Positions 10,982 through 21,382 of a stretch of DNA of 25,846 nt are shown here, piece after piece (the first letter of the stretch is position 1; each line of letters starts with the position of its first letter). Source of the DNA: Hypsibius dujardini (lineage: Eukaryota > Tardigrada > Eutardigrada > Parachela > Hypsibiidae); assembly GCA_001579985.1 (NCBI GenBank), contig LRSR01008154.1:1-25846 (forward strand). The letters run 5' to 3'. The notes under the pieces are model-generated. The model was not told the DNA's origin. It was given only the letters and a program-made list of their open reading frames with translations, and did no database searches. The position numbers and the translations under genes were made by a program.

Positions 10982-11083
10982 GGAACTGTTTTTAAATTAC
11001 TGTAGAACACACGCTTATATAGTCAGGAATAAAGGATAGTTCTTGAGCTCACCTACTAGTTCTTACCGACATAGCGGAACTAT
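10982..11083 (+). repeat. Left arm of a 101-bp inverted repeat
   Basis: The segment matches the reverse complement of 11581-11682 with about four or five mismatches and includes AATTACTGTAGAACACACG and AGTCAGGAATAAAGGATAGT. The arms are about 500 nt apart. Together they could be the termini of a non-autonomous DNA element of about 700 bp, or an inverted duplication of a smaller one. Confidence 0.8.
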
Positions 11084-11558
11084 GTACGTAATAATAGCTG
11101 AGTAAGTATGTTATAGAATGTGAGGGTAGATAGGAATGAGTTAACTAGGTAGATAAGTTATACTGTTAGTAAGTATTGCATAACTGATGGGTACTACCCA
11201 ACAACGTTCATCCTCGCCCGGTATCTACTTTGCATTGCAGGCCTATCCACTTGTAAATAAATTTTGTTACCAAACTGCTTGAGCGACCAAAGGACGACCT
11301 TCTCCGACAAGCCTCATCACAGCGGTCGAAACGGCTGAAAAACAGAAGCCTGCATAGTTCAGGATGAATTCAGGAAGACGATGAGGAATTTTTGCATTTC
11401 TACATTTTCACTGCCCTGAACGTAAATAAAACTAAGTAACAGCCAGTAATCTCTTCAACCAGTTTTAAGCCAACGGACTCTGGATGTAGTAGGGCAAAAC
11501 GTAAACGTAGAACAGCATCACATAAACATAGACGGGAGTCAAACTAAGAATAGAAAGA

Positions 11559-11682
11559 CTATATAGTCAGGAGTAAAGGATAGTTCCGCTATGTCGGTAA
11601 GAACTAGTAGGTGAGCTCAGGAACTATCCTTTATTCCTGATTATATAAACGTGTGTTCTACAGTAATTTGAAAACAGTTCCT
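11559..11682. mobile_element. Small palindromic MITE-like element and right arm of the 101-bp inverted repeat
   Basis: The first 88 nt (11559-11646) are a hairpin by themselves: 28-nt termini TATATAGTCAGGAGTAAAGG... and ...CCTTTATTCCTGATTATATA enclose a core of about 32 nt. Both ends show TATATA, which fits a TA-target family such as Tc1/mariner, but this is inference. The portion 11581-11682 pairs with 10982-11083, where the core is inverted and one terminus is cut short. Confidence 0.7.
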
Positions 11683-11869
11683 TCCTTTCACTCTAGTTTC
11701 CTTTACCAGTAAAGTCTTCCTACAATTCTTCTTATATTAATCAGTCTAATAGCTTGCATGTTCAGGTTCTTCCGTCTTAGTAGAGACGGAGGCCTAACAG
11801 TTGCATTTACAGGCATTCGAGCGCTTTAAGCCGAGGAGCTGTAAAAAAACGGTTTCAAAAATAGTCAAC

Positions 11870-12130
11870 ACTTTTGCTCACGCCGTAAATCTCTAAACCA
11901 TAATCGACTACAATAACCACGGCGATTTGAAACATCTGCTCAGCGATCTTGAGTAAGCATTCAGGTCTCAAATCGGCAAGCTTTTGCAATAGGAAGAAAT
12001 AACACGCCGAGACCTTTTGACCCTACATGTCCGCAGACTTGGTCAAACTTAACTGATTGTTAAATGATAGCCTAGATATTTTAAACAAAAACCTATTCCA
12101 GCGCCATTCCATCAACGTGCACAACTAAAG
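11870..12130 (-). mobile_element. Degraded LINE (non-LTR retrotransposon) reverse-transcriptase fragment
   Basis: Reading the - strand across frame changes gives a series typical of the end of the RT domain and the region after it in non-LTR retrotransposons: VHVDGMALE (about 12126-12100), KYLGYHL (about 12085-12063), NNQLSLTKSADM, QKVSACYFFLLQKLADLRPE, and DYGLEIYG (about 11900-11880). The family pattern is a VDG strand, KYLG, a long helix with a K, and a YG(L/I)E(V/I)YG ending. At least two frame changes and several stops break it, so it is dead. The match is from memory of the family pattern, not from a search. Confidence 0.6.
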
Positions 12131-14520
12131 GCGGTGACTTCGATGTAGTCAGCCCTTTCAAGATCATTGAAACAGACTCTGTACTCACTGATCACAAGTT
12201 TTTGAATTTTCAAAATCTGACCAATTAATTAAAAGAAATCTGAAATTTTTTTAACATCAACAAACAAAACAATGTTTTTCTTCTTCACAATCAAATCTAT
12301 ATCGAAAGGGGATTCTACTAAAACTAAGCCATAATCGTTTTATGAACGTGGCAAGGGGTAGGGGCGGCGGAGGCGGATGGAGTGGATGCGGACCGGTCAC
12401 AGACTATGGGGCCGATCATTCAATTAATGAACAGTTTGATGGCATGACCGGCCTCTACGGCCCGTAGCCGGGCCGTGCTTACACTACAGGGCTGACAACC
12501 GTATGCTTACCAAGTTGCCACAGTCCGTTAGATGATTTCAATGTACGTACGACGGGAAACGAAAGCACAGAATTGTTATAACGTCGCAAGTAGATCAACG
12601 CATATTAGACTGAGCCTGTTTTGTAATCGTTGGATTCGACAGCTTTGTGATCGAAAAGCTCTTTGTATCATTTTTCTTCCCGCCCCAGCTTCCTGTTCCA
12701 GTATCCCACGAACATAGCCATGCAAATCATCGTTGCTTATACCGGAAAAACGGAATTATAAACAAAAACGACACACCATTTAATACAATGTCAAAAAGAT
12801 TTACTGCCGCCTGGAAAAAAAAGATCGATATATATTTTTTCAATTGTTTGATTGACTACGTATTTGGTAAATTGCTTGAACGGGAAGGTTTAATTGATTA
12901 ATTGATCACATGTTTGGTAAATCGTATGTACGCATATCCTCCAATGTGTTTTGATCATTCTATTTACACCAAACACTTGTACCTCGTTTATTAACTGGAA
13001 CTGTTTTATTTTTATTGTGGATTGCTTGCCGCCAAAATTGATGCGGCGGTTACGAGGTGCCAACCATGAGTAATGTCACTTGGTTCATATCCCGGTTCCA
13101 ATTTTTTTTCCCTAATTTTTTGTTATGATAATAAACATCTACTTCTCGCCAATCGATTCCAAAAGGTTTTGTAGCAATCTAATAAATATTCGACGAGTAA
13201 AAATATTTTCAATAGCCATGTTTACTTGACCTAATCGTAGGAAATTGGAGCCATGACTTTTTCTATTAAATAAAGAATAACTATCAATTAAACAAATTTA
13301 ACCTATCATTAATAACTTAGAAATGCAAAGATCTGAATGAGGAAATGCACAAATTTATTTTACACTAAGCAGAAGAGAAGAAGATGCATATGACCAAACC
13401 TCACCGAAAGCATTTTTTACAGCCTTAATTTTGTAGCGTGATTAAGTGATTCATTGTTGATTGATTGAATGAACTCAAGGAGAACCTCGTCGTTAATCAC
13501 GAAAATTTAATTTTCTTGTAGGGTTTTTTTGGATACAATCGATGTCAGTTCACCATTAGGACTGAGTACATCTGGCATTTTTTACCGTTGTGAATTTTCC
13601 AAATGTATCTAGTGGTGCACGAAAACTGATTCTCAAATGCAACTATACCACTTTTGAAAAGTGTATCTCCGAAAATAAATCAGATTTTCCGGACTGTTAA
13701 AACTATATTCATGAAACTTGAAAGGCTAACGTGCAAATCTCTTATCTATGCTGGCAAGTCGGGAAAATAATAAAAAAACTTCGCGCCCAAGAGTAAAATA
13801 TGAGGTGGCATTACTCATGGTTTGCCCCTCGTACAATAATTAATTGTTTCCGCTTGAAAAAACCAAAGTGTGCTTGCGAATCTTGAATCTGGATCCATTG
13901 GAAAATGTAAAACGGGGAGATTCATCCTCCGGAAATGTCTTCATATGATCCCCCGGGCAGTTCCAGATGGTCATTCACCGTTTCCTGCAGTTCAAGAATT
14001 TCCAGGCTACTGATATAGCTTTACAGATTGTAAAAGAGGCAATGAAGATTAAGAGTTTTGGTTAAAGTTGCATCCATGGCATCCTCGCCATGTAAGCAAT
14101 GTCGATTTACAGTGTCGACTCTCAATGTCACTTGACGCGCATACTGCAGGAAGCCATCAGAAGTTGCTATGTGGAACACCGCCAGTTTGAGGGAAAAAAT
14201 AACTTCCATCACCAGAATAATATGATTGTGCAATCTAATCAAGGAGTGACATGGGAACAGGAAGTCATGGCTCAAACGCTTGGGGAAAAAATATTTAAAT
14301 GAAAGAATTATTCACCGATTTTTTTCTCGCTGAAGGGCTGTTGCAAAAAACTTGAATTTCCAATTAATATATTTATTTTCGCAAAAAATCCCATTATAAA
14401 GAAAACAAACTGCGGCGAAGACAAACAATACGGAGGTTGCGCTCGTCGTGAAATTGGAACGAAAACGAAAACGAAAACGTTTGTAGAAACGAAGAATTGT
14501 TCGTAAATACGACGTTTGAT
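12131..14520. other. Gene-poor region between LINE fragment and gene D
   Basis: No gene is recognised. Contents: a GC-rich patch at 12355-12480 with a short hairpin (GGCCCGTAGCCGGGCC); a hairpin with CCGCC/GGCGG stems at 13030-13052; a distant inverted repeat pair (listed separately); and a stop-free stretch of 67 codons at 14099-14302 without any known motif. Base composition is otherwise AT-rich. Confidence 0.5.
13053..13832. repeat. Inverted repeat pair of about 30 bp, 0.7 kb apart
   Basis: ACGAGGTGCCAACCATGAGT at the left (with its extension TAATGTCACTT to 13081) pairs with the reverse complement of 13802-13832 (ACGAGGGGCAAACCATGAGT and extension), with four mismatches. They may be terminal repeats of a decayed non-autonomous transposon spanning 0.78 kb. 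I see no clear target duplication. Confidence 0.55.
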
Positions 14521-14537
14521 ACGATGATGATGATACG

Positions 14538-17358
14538 ATGATTGATAAGTCATCACAGTTGCCGGTATACTTTTTCTCCTCTTCTACATATGGATGAGGA
14601 GTTTGAGGCCCAATAATTGTCCCCCGGGACCGTCTGGTACGGCGCCATACATTTTGCAATTTAATTAATAAAAGTGATGTCAGTTAGATTTTCGGATTGT
14701 ATTTTGCAGCATTGCCGCTTGTGGGTAATTCAATATCGATGGGCCGGAAACCTGAACTGAAGGTGATGGAATGGAAGGAGAAATATGGTGATATTTTTAG
14801 CATGTTCACCGGACGGAGACTGACGGTCGTTCTCAGTGACGTTCACACCCTCCGTAAAGTTTTCAACGAAGACGCTTCCTCTGGCAGGGCCCACCAGTCA
14901 ACCCAGCCGAAATTCCGGACCTGTTCGCCCCGATGGCGTCGGATTAGTATCAGCGCAAGGAGAGCTCTGGAAGGTGCATCGTCGATTTGCCCTCTCCACT
15001 CTGCGCGATCTAGGAATGGGTAATGATAATTTTTTTAATTTTTAGTAAAAGTGTTTGACTTGATTAAAATGCGACAAAGAAAACTTTGAGGACATTCGGT
15101 CAGCCATGTATCTTATTTCTCAAGAGCGTTTGTATTGACTGTTTGATTGATTACTTTGATTCGTCGTGCGGTTGCAAAAAACTGGCTCCAAGGAAATAAA
15201 AACTGTAAGAATGCTTAGTCATATAGTCCACAAGCAATTGTTGCGGCCCATTTATTTATTTTTAAATACGACTGTTGTGGAGAGGAATGAGTATTGTTCT
15301 CCATCATAAATATACATGTGTACTGTATCAGCTGAAATATGCAGTGTTTTGATTCCCGACAAACCCTTTGCCCTCTAAATTAATTTTTTTTATTGGTAAA
15401 GTTGCGAGTATGGCGTTTTGCAGCATAAATAAAAATGCCTCATTTAAATTACATGACGAAATGTCATTTATTTTATAGTAACGTTAGTTTCATTAAACAA
15501 GAATTGTTCATGTTTTATTTTCAAATTATGGATCGCAGCTGTGACTTACTATCTTACCCTCCAAAATATATATGTATCATGTTCTCCAAAATGATATGCC
15601 TTGAATTGATTAGGGAAAAATTGGATGGAGGACAGCATCATCGCAGAAGTAGAGGGCATCTGTCAGGCATTACGGGATACCAACGGAAACCCTTCAATCC
15701 GAGAGTCCAGCTCATCAACAGCGTCTCTAATGTCATCACCGCACTGATATTCGGTCAACGCTTTGAGCTGACAGATCCCAAATTTTCCCATATGACCAAG
15801 CTGCTGGGGGAAATTGTGGCAGTAATCAAACTAGACTTTTTGGTGGCTAACCTGCCGATTTTGATGTGGTTTCCCAACACAGCACGAAATGGTATCCTCA
15901 AATCTCGGGAAAATATGAAAGCGTTGGTGGCGTTCTTCAGAGACAAGATACGGGAACATAATCAAGCCTCACTGGAAGTGGATGATTATCTGCACGCATA
16001 TCAACAGGAGGCAAAGACGGGCGCAAAAACGGACATGCCTAAAATCTTCTGTGATTCGTACGTAAATGGCCGATCAATAGTTCAAGTCATAATTGCCTAT
16101 ATCTTACCTGTGTGTTAGGGAAAGGGCATCGGTCAATCACAAAGTATCTGCTTCGAGATGGTATTTTTAAAAACAGTGACTGTTCATCATCAGTGATTTG
16201 TTTGTGAAAAAACGTTGCATAATCCAATCTTGATAATTTTTTGCCAGTCCCAGAAATAGACATTTCTCTAGCTGGTTAAAAATCATTCATTTATGTTTTA
16301 TACGAATTTTGATACCTGTCCACTTTTTTATATTTTCATGTTTTATACTTAATTATAATGGCATGCTTTTGTATGTCTAAAACTATCGCGAGCGACTGAT
16401 TTTTAATATACCAGTCTCATTCGATACTGTAATTTTATTGTTGTTTAGAGAAGGAATATGACCTGTTTAGCAGGTTTTCAAGTACACAATTTTGCATACA
16501 ATTAATACTTATCTGAGCTATTTTTTAAACTAAATATAGAGCCGCAGCTACTGGCGTCGCTCTACGATCTCTTCGCTGCCGGCACCGATACAACCTCCAC
16601 CTCCTTACTTTTCGGTCTAATCTTAATGGTTGAGTATCCCGAGGTCATGCGGAAGGTTCAAGCGGAGATAGACACAGCGGTGGGACGCGGCACCGTTTTG
16701 ACAAACTCCGACCGGGGTTCGTTGCTTAATTCCCATCCAATCTACTCCAAAACAAATGATTTATTTAATTAACTTTGTTTTCGCTATTTTTAGTGCGATT
16801 ACCGTACACGGAAGCTACCATCCTGGAGATCCAACGGTACTCCAACATTCTTCCCCTGGGTGTGCCTCATAAAGCCAGCGAAGACCTTTACGTGGACGGA
16901 TTTACAATCCCCAAAGGAGCTTTAATAGTCTCTAATATCCAGTCTATTCATCACGACCCACGGTACTGGAAGAACCCGGAAATCTTTGACCCGCTGAGAT
17001 TTCTGGACAACAACAAGAAATTGATCAAACCTGACGGTTTCATTCCATTTGGCATCGGTACGTTTGACGATTTAGCCTTAGCCAAAATACTTTTTATAGA
17101 CTTCTGTAAGTATTTGATGAATGAAAATAATAAGGATATGAAATCTGTTTTTCAATAAGTCCTGTTTTTTTCGCAGGTAAAAGGGCTTGCTTAGGCGAAG
17201 CGCTAGCGAAAATGGAGCTCTTTCTGTTCTTCGCAAATTTTTTGCGATGCTTCACGCTAGAGAGCCCACCCGGAATGGTCATATCACACAAGAACTATAC
17301 GTCCAGCATTATCAAAGCTCCGATGCCATTTGAATTGATCTTTTCTCCTCGATGTTGA
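14538..17358 (+). pseudogene. P450 gene D, CYP2-clan gene with frame and splice lesions
   Basis: Exon positions are about 14538-14636, 14710-15019, 15614-16053, 16540-16716, 16794-17057 and 17177-17358 (TGA). It is closest to C (EATI, EIQRY, PHKA). The distal exons are intact: I helix AGTDTT, ExxR, FDPLRF, haem loop FGIGKRACLG. The proximal part has four problems. The anchor is open in the right frame but has no ATG there; the ATG at 14538 is one base out of frame. Exon 2 is 310 nt (paralogues 309), with one extra G at 14887-14889. Exon 3 lacks one base after 15684, restoring frame. The donor of intron 3 is lost: the expected site reads TGTG then ATTCG, and the nearest GT (16051) would create TAG on joining to exon 4. 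Between the two indels, helix C (the WxxxR motif) is read in the wrong frame, yet without a stop. Called a pseudogene; assembly errors could explain single indels. Confidence 0.8.
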
Positions 17359-18446
17359 GGAAGAATTTGAATTGCTTAAACATTAATATTTGAGCTTTCG
17401 TGCTCAAAAATGTGCAGTAAAACATTTCATACCAAAAGTTGAATTTTGACTGGGGCTATATATGAGTGAGATCCACCCTGCTTGTTCACATGCACCAAAT
17501 CAATCTGCTCAGCAAAATAACTGAACTTTAACTGGCCCCGCTCTTATTGGGAAAAGAGAATTGGTGTAATTTTGTTTAAAGCAGAAATAATGAACAGATC
17601 GAAACAGAAATTGGATGAAGCCTACTTAAAAATTGAGTCAATCGCCGGTCAGTTGATTTTTCCTAATTACAAGTCCCATCTGACGATTTTTTATCAGTGG
17701 TGAATGTTTTAGACGTCTCAGATTTTTCGCCACCGTATTTCTTGTCGAGACCGCATTAGCAAAAATGAGATTTTTACAAACAATGTGATGGTGGATCGAG
17801 CTTCACTGAAAAATGTGCGAATTTGCAAGCTCAATTGCACGCTGGAGGGTCCGTTCCTGCGCCCACGGTTGAAGCTGCAAATCCCTCCCCTTTGCCCTTT
17901 TTATTCCTCCCTTTTTCAATTTTCTGATATTGACCAATGTCATCTTACTTGATAAAAAGCGAATTGGCTTTTTAGAATCCGTAAAAAATCTCAAACCCTA
18001 AATATTGGACATTGCCCGAGCGATTGCGGAGGGAAAAATCAAAACGCTCATTGTTAAATTCACTCCCATGGTTACATAGCCACATTATTTACTCAACCAA
18101 TGTCCAAATCCCGTTGTCTGTACATGAAAAAATTAAGGAACAATTGGGCCTTCCCAAAATAATCAAATTTGTCATAATCACTCAAAGGGACATTGGTCAG
18201 CACTTGTAAAAGCAAAGAGGGACAAAAAGGGAGAAGGGGAAGGATAGGAGGACTTGTAGTTTAAGCCCAATCACTGCGAAAGGTCTTAAATGTGGCAGGA
18301 AAAAAAACCTCGATCTTTATCTTGTGATCTTGATCAGGCCAGTTTTCGGAATCGCTTCTATGAATCGTTCGCACATCAAGCCATCCAACTGTCCCTACTG
18401 TGGTATTCAAACTAGACCAGCGCTCATTTTTTCGCCAGTTCGTCGG
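17359..18446. other. Intergenic region D-E
   Basis: About 1.1 kb without a recognised gene. It has a TATATATG motif at 17457-17464 that is not followed by a P450 first exon, and a pyrimidine/purine-rich inverted repeat listed separately. Confidence 0.5.
17893..18240. repeat. Imperfect inverted repeat / foldback region
   Basis: A pyrimidine-rich left arm with CCCTTTTTATTCCTCCC and GACCAATGTC (17932-17941) faces a right arm GACATTGGTC (18189-18198) followed by GAGGGACAAAAAGGGAG. Inside, TTGGACATTG and CAATGTCCAA form a nested pair near 18006 and 18098. Likely a decayed foldback element. Confidence 0.5.
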
Positions 18447-18452
18447 TATAAA
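18447..18452 (+). promoter_or_regulatory. TATA box near gene E
   Basis: TATAAA lies only 26 nt before the ATG of E, closer than in B and C. Transcription starting 30 nt downstream would skip that ATG, so this box may be fortuitous or the gene may have lost its proper promoter. Confidence 0.35.
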
Positions 18453-19546
18453 GTTTATTTATGCCCACTGCAAAAATATGCTTTTGACATTGATTTTAAC
18501 CGCGGCTCCCGTGGTGTTGCTTGGCCTGCTTCACCTCTGGCGCAAACTCTCTCGACCTCCGAATTATCCTCCCGGCCCGCCAGGTACCCACGTACTTGTA
18601 CTATAAGTCAAAAAGCGTAAATCCCGTTTCGACCGTCTACGGTGCTCAAACTTTTATTTTCATTACATATTTTCCATCACGCAGCTCTTCCGTTTTTCGG
18701 GAACCTATTGTCCCTCGGCGGCAGACCGGAACGGAAAATATTGGAATGGAAGGAGAAATACGGCGACGTCTTGGGGATGTTTAATGGACGCACCCGGGTG
18801 GTTGTTTTAAGTGATTTTCACACCCTTCGGAAGGTGTTCAGTGAGGATAATGCGTCAGGCCGACATACTCACAGCGTCCTTCGTACGGAAGCGAACGGTC
18901 TTCCCATGGGTTCGGGTCTACTAACCAGTCAAGAAACTCTCTGGAAGTCTCAACGACGTTTCGCATTATCCACGCTTCGGGATCTCGGAATGGGTAGGGC
19001 GCGAGCTTTTATACCTAATCAAGGGGGCAATCGAATAAAACTTGTATTTAAGCGTCATACAATCTATAGATTAAACGTCCATTCCTTTGTCAATTTATTT
19101 GTACGTCCACAAAATGGAAATAATAATTTCATTTATATCTATTTTAAATGGAATTCTGGAATAATTGTCTTAATGGGAGCTAATTTATCTAACGAGTGAA
19201 TCAAAATAAGCACGCCCAACGAATAAAATAATTTGTGTATCCTTGATACCGATTAGTTTGAATGGTTTAGTTAATTTAAGCAAAATTACAGGGAAGAACT
19301 GGCTGGAAGACACAATTATTGCCGAAGTTGAGAGTCTCTGTCAAGTTCTCCGGGATACCAAAGAGGCACCCTTCAATCCGAAGGTCCACTTAACAAACAG
19401 CGTTTCCAACGTAATCTGTGCGCTGATTTTCGGTAAACGGTTTGAGCTGACGGATCCCAAGTTTTCCCGATTGACAGGACTGATTACGGAAAATGTGGCG
19501 ACCATCAAATTGGACTTTGTCGCGTCGACACTGCCGTTTTTGCTGT

Positions 19547-19618
19547 GGTTTCCTAATAATGGTTTCCTAATGGTTTCCTAATGGTTTCCTAATTATTAAT
19601 AATTCCTAATGGTTTCCT
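19547..19618 (+). repeat. 11-bp tandem repeat disrupting exon 3 of gene E
   Basis: The unit GGTTTCCTAAT, which encodes part of the normal WFPN, occurs at 19547, 19561, 19572 and 19583. A diverged TTCCTAAT follows at 19603 and a last partial GGTTTCCT at 19611. The pattern is typical of replication slippage starting from the coding sequence itself. Confidence 0.9.
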
Positions 19619-19820
19619 TATTGAGAAAAAGATAAGACAAGCGCAGTGTAATGTTAAAGCGTTAATGACATTTCTCGGGGAAACGGCACGGGAACATGCA
19701 GGCACGATGGATCGACAGACGGAAAGCCCTGACTACCTTTATGCTTATCAAAAAGAGGCTGAAATGAACACAAACCATGAAGGGCCGGGGAACTTTGACG
19801 GCAAGGATGCATTCAAACTT

Positions 19821-19890
19821 TTCTGTCTGTCTGTCTGTCTGCCTGCCTGCCTGCCTGCCTATCTGTCTGTCTGTCTGTCTGCCTGTCTAC
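19821..19890. repeat. (CTGT)n(CCTG)n(CTGT)n array, intron 3 of gene E
   Basis: A compound tetranucleotide microsatellite with a central (CCTG) block begins about 20 nt after the GC donor at 19801. It is at the intron position where A, B and F also carry tetranucleotide-type DNA. Confidence 0.9.
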
Positions 19891-20737
19891 CGCCCGCAAT
19901 CCGTTCATATAACTTGCACCTTAATATAACTGGAGTATAGTGTTGTTTCTTGTGTAGAGCGCCAGCTGGTTAGCTCACTATTTGACCTCTTCTTCGCCGG
20001 CACTGAAACCACGTCGACAACCGTTCTATGGGCGATGGTATTCATGATTGAAAATCCAGACGTCATGCAGAACGTGCAGGATGAAATTGACGAGAACGTG
20101 GGTCGCGAGAAAATTCTCACCTCCTCGGACAGGGGTAACAGACATCTCGTCCGAGAGGAGTCTACTGAAATACCGTAAAATCAAACCTTATCTGTAGTTC
20201 GTCTTCCGTACACGGAGGCTGTGATTTTGGAAGTGCAGCGCTGCGCGAATCTCGTCCCCCTCGGGGTGCCTCACCGCAGCCATGAGGACATTCAAGTGGA
20301 CGGATACACAATTCCCAAGGACACTCTCATAGTCGCTAACCTCTTCTCCATCCATCGTGACCCTCGGTATTGGAAGGACCCGGAGCAGTTTGACGCTTTT
20401 CGCTTTCTGAAGGACGATAAGAAACTTATTCGTCCTGATGGTTTCGCGCCTTTTTTGATTGGTACTTCTATCTTTATTAATTTTATTCTATATATCATGT
20501 ATCCGTTTACTTTAGATCGTTTCTTCCGTCGTTAATTTGTCTGATGTCCTTGCAGGTAAAAGAGCATGCTTAGGAGAAGCGCTAGCGAAGATGGAGCTCT
20601 TCCTCTTCATTGCAAATCTGTTGAGATGATTTCGACTGGAACTGCCCGAGGGGAAGACCTTGTCTCACAAGAACTATGTGTCTAGCATTGTTAATTCCCC
20701 GGTCCCATTTGAGCTGGTTTTTATCCCTCGTGATTAG

Positions 20738-21382
20738 CTTAATATTATAAGAAATGAATGATGGATCTAGGAATCTATTGATCTATGGATCAAGAAAGTC
20801 CAAGCAATATCGCTCGTCAAATATAAACAAGACGGATTGCTGTCCCGTTAGTTTAACGCTAGTGTCTCGCTAGTGGATAAATTAATTAATAATTCATTAC
20901 ATAATAATTATGGAATAATATAGAAATAAAATAATAATAATATGACTATATACGTAATAATAAACGTGCTTTCTGTTCTTTCTCTTACCGGTTTTCTGCC
21001 GGATTTTTCCGAGATACTTTGGGTGTGTTTTTGTTAAGATTTCGCACAACCTTGTTTGAATTTAAAATAGTTCACTTGCCTTATCTGCAAAGCTTCGATA
21101 CCTTTTCAACACTCTTTCTCTGTTTACAGTAACGAGTGTTGTGACTTCCATAAATAAGATCTCTTTTGCTGGTCATCCTTAACAATAATACCAATTAACG
21201 GCCTCTGCCAAGCTGTTAGTTGATCAATGTACTATGGACCATTGCATTAACCTGTGAAGATGTCCTACAGTGATAAGCGTTCACAAGAACTTTCAGTCTT
21301 CTTTCATTCTATCCATCCAGTCTTTAACTCTTGTACCGCATTATCTTTCATCTGTATGATTCGTTAGTAGAGAGGCAAAAAT
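20738..21382. other. Intergenic region E-F
   Basis: The region is AT-rich with ATAATAATA simple sequence at 20880-20965 and an AATAAA signal near 20926-20931, about 190 nt after the ancestral stop of E, which could be its polyadenylation signal. No gene and no clear TATA box for F are seen. Confidence 0.5.

Larger units (their letters stand above)
18478..20737 (+). pseudogene. P450 gene E, CYP2-clan pseudogene
   Basis: Exons are 18478-18583, 18685-18993, 19292-19800, 19958-20134, 20198-20461 and 20556-20737 (original TAG). An anchor and PPGP hinge, helix C WKSQRR, I helix AGTETT, EVQR and haem loop FLIGKRACLG are all readable. Lesions: exon 3 carries 59 extra nt (19558-19616), mostly copies of an 11-nt unit, which shift the frame and add a stop at 19579-19581; and TGA at 20627-20629 replaces the Cys codon of LLRCF, 36 codons before the normal stop. 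The intron after exon 3 begins GC (GCAAGG) instead of GT. Removing the 59 nt leaves an exon of 450 nt, in frame with its paralogues. Motifs (EAVI, QRC, IPKDTL) put it with A and B. An in-frame ATG at 18400 exists, but the 18478 start fits family length. Confidence 0.85.

Noticed and set aside
12355-12480. GC-rich patch considered as an RNA gene
   Set aside because: It has one short hairpin but no cloverleaf, no A/B box pair that I can recognise, and no rRNA-like segment.
14099-14302. 67-codon open frame upstream of gene D
   Set aside because: No motif, no promoter or splice context, and the antisense strand is equally open; probably chance.
20627-20629. Possible selenocysteine codon (TGA at a Cys position) in gene E
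   Set aside because: The gene already has a frameshifting insertion upstream, the Cys is not catalytic, and no SECIS-like structure was recognised; a simple nonsense change is more likely.
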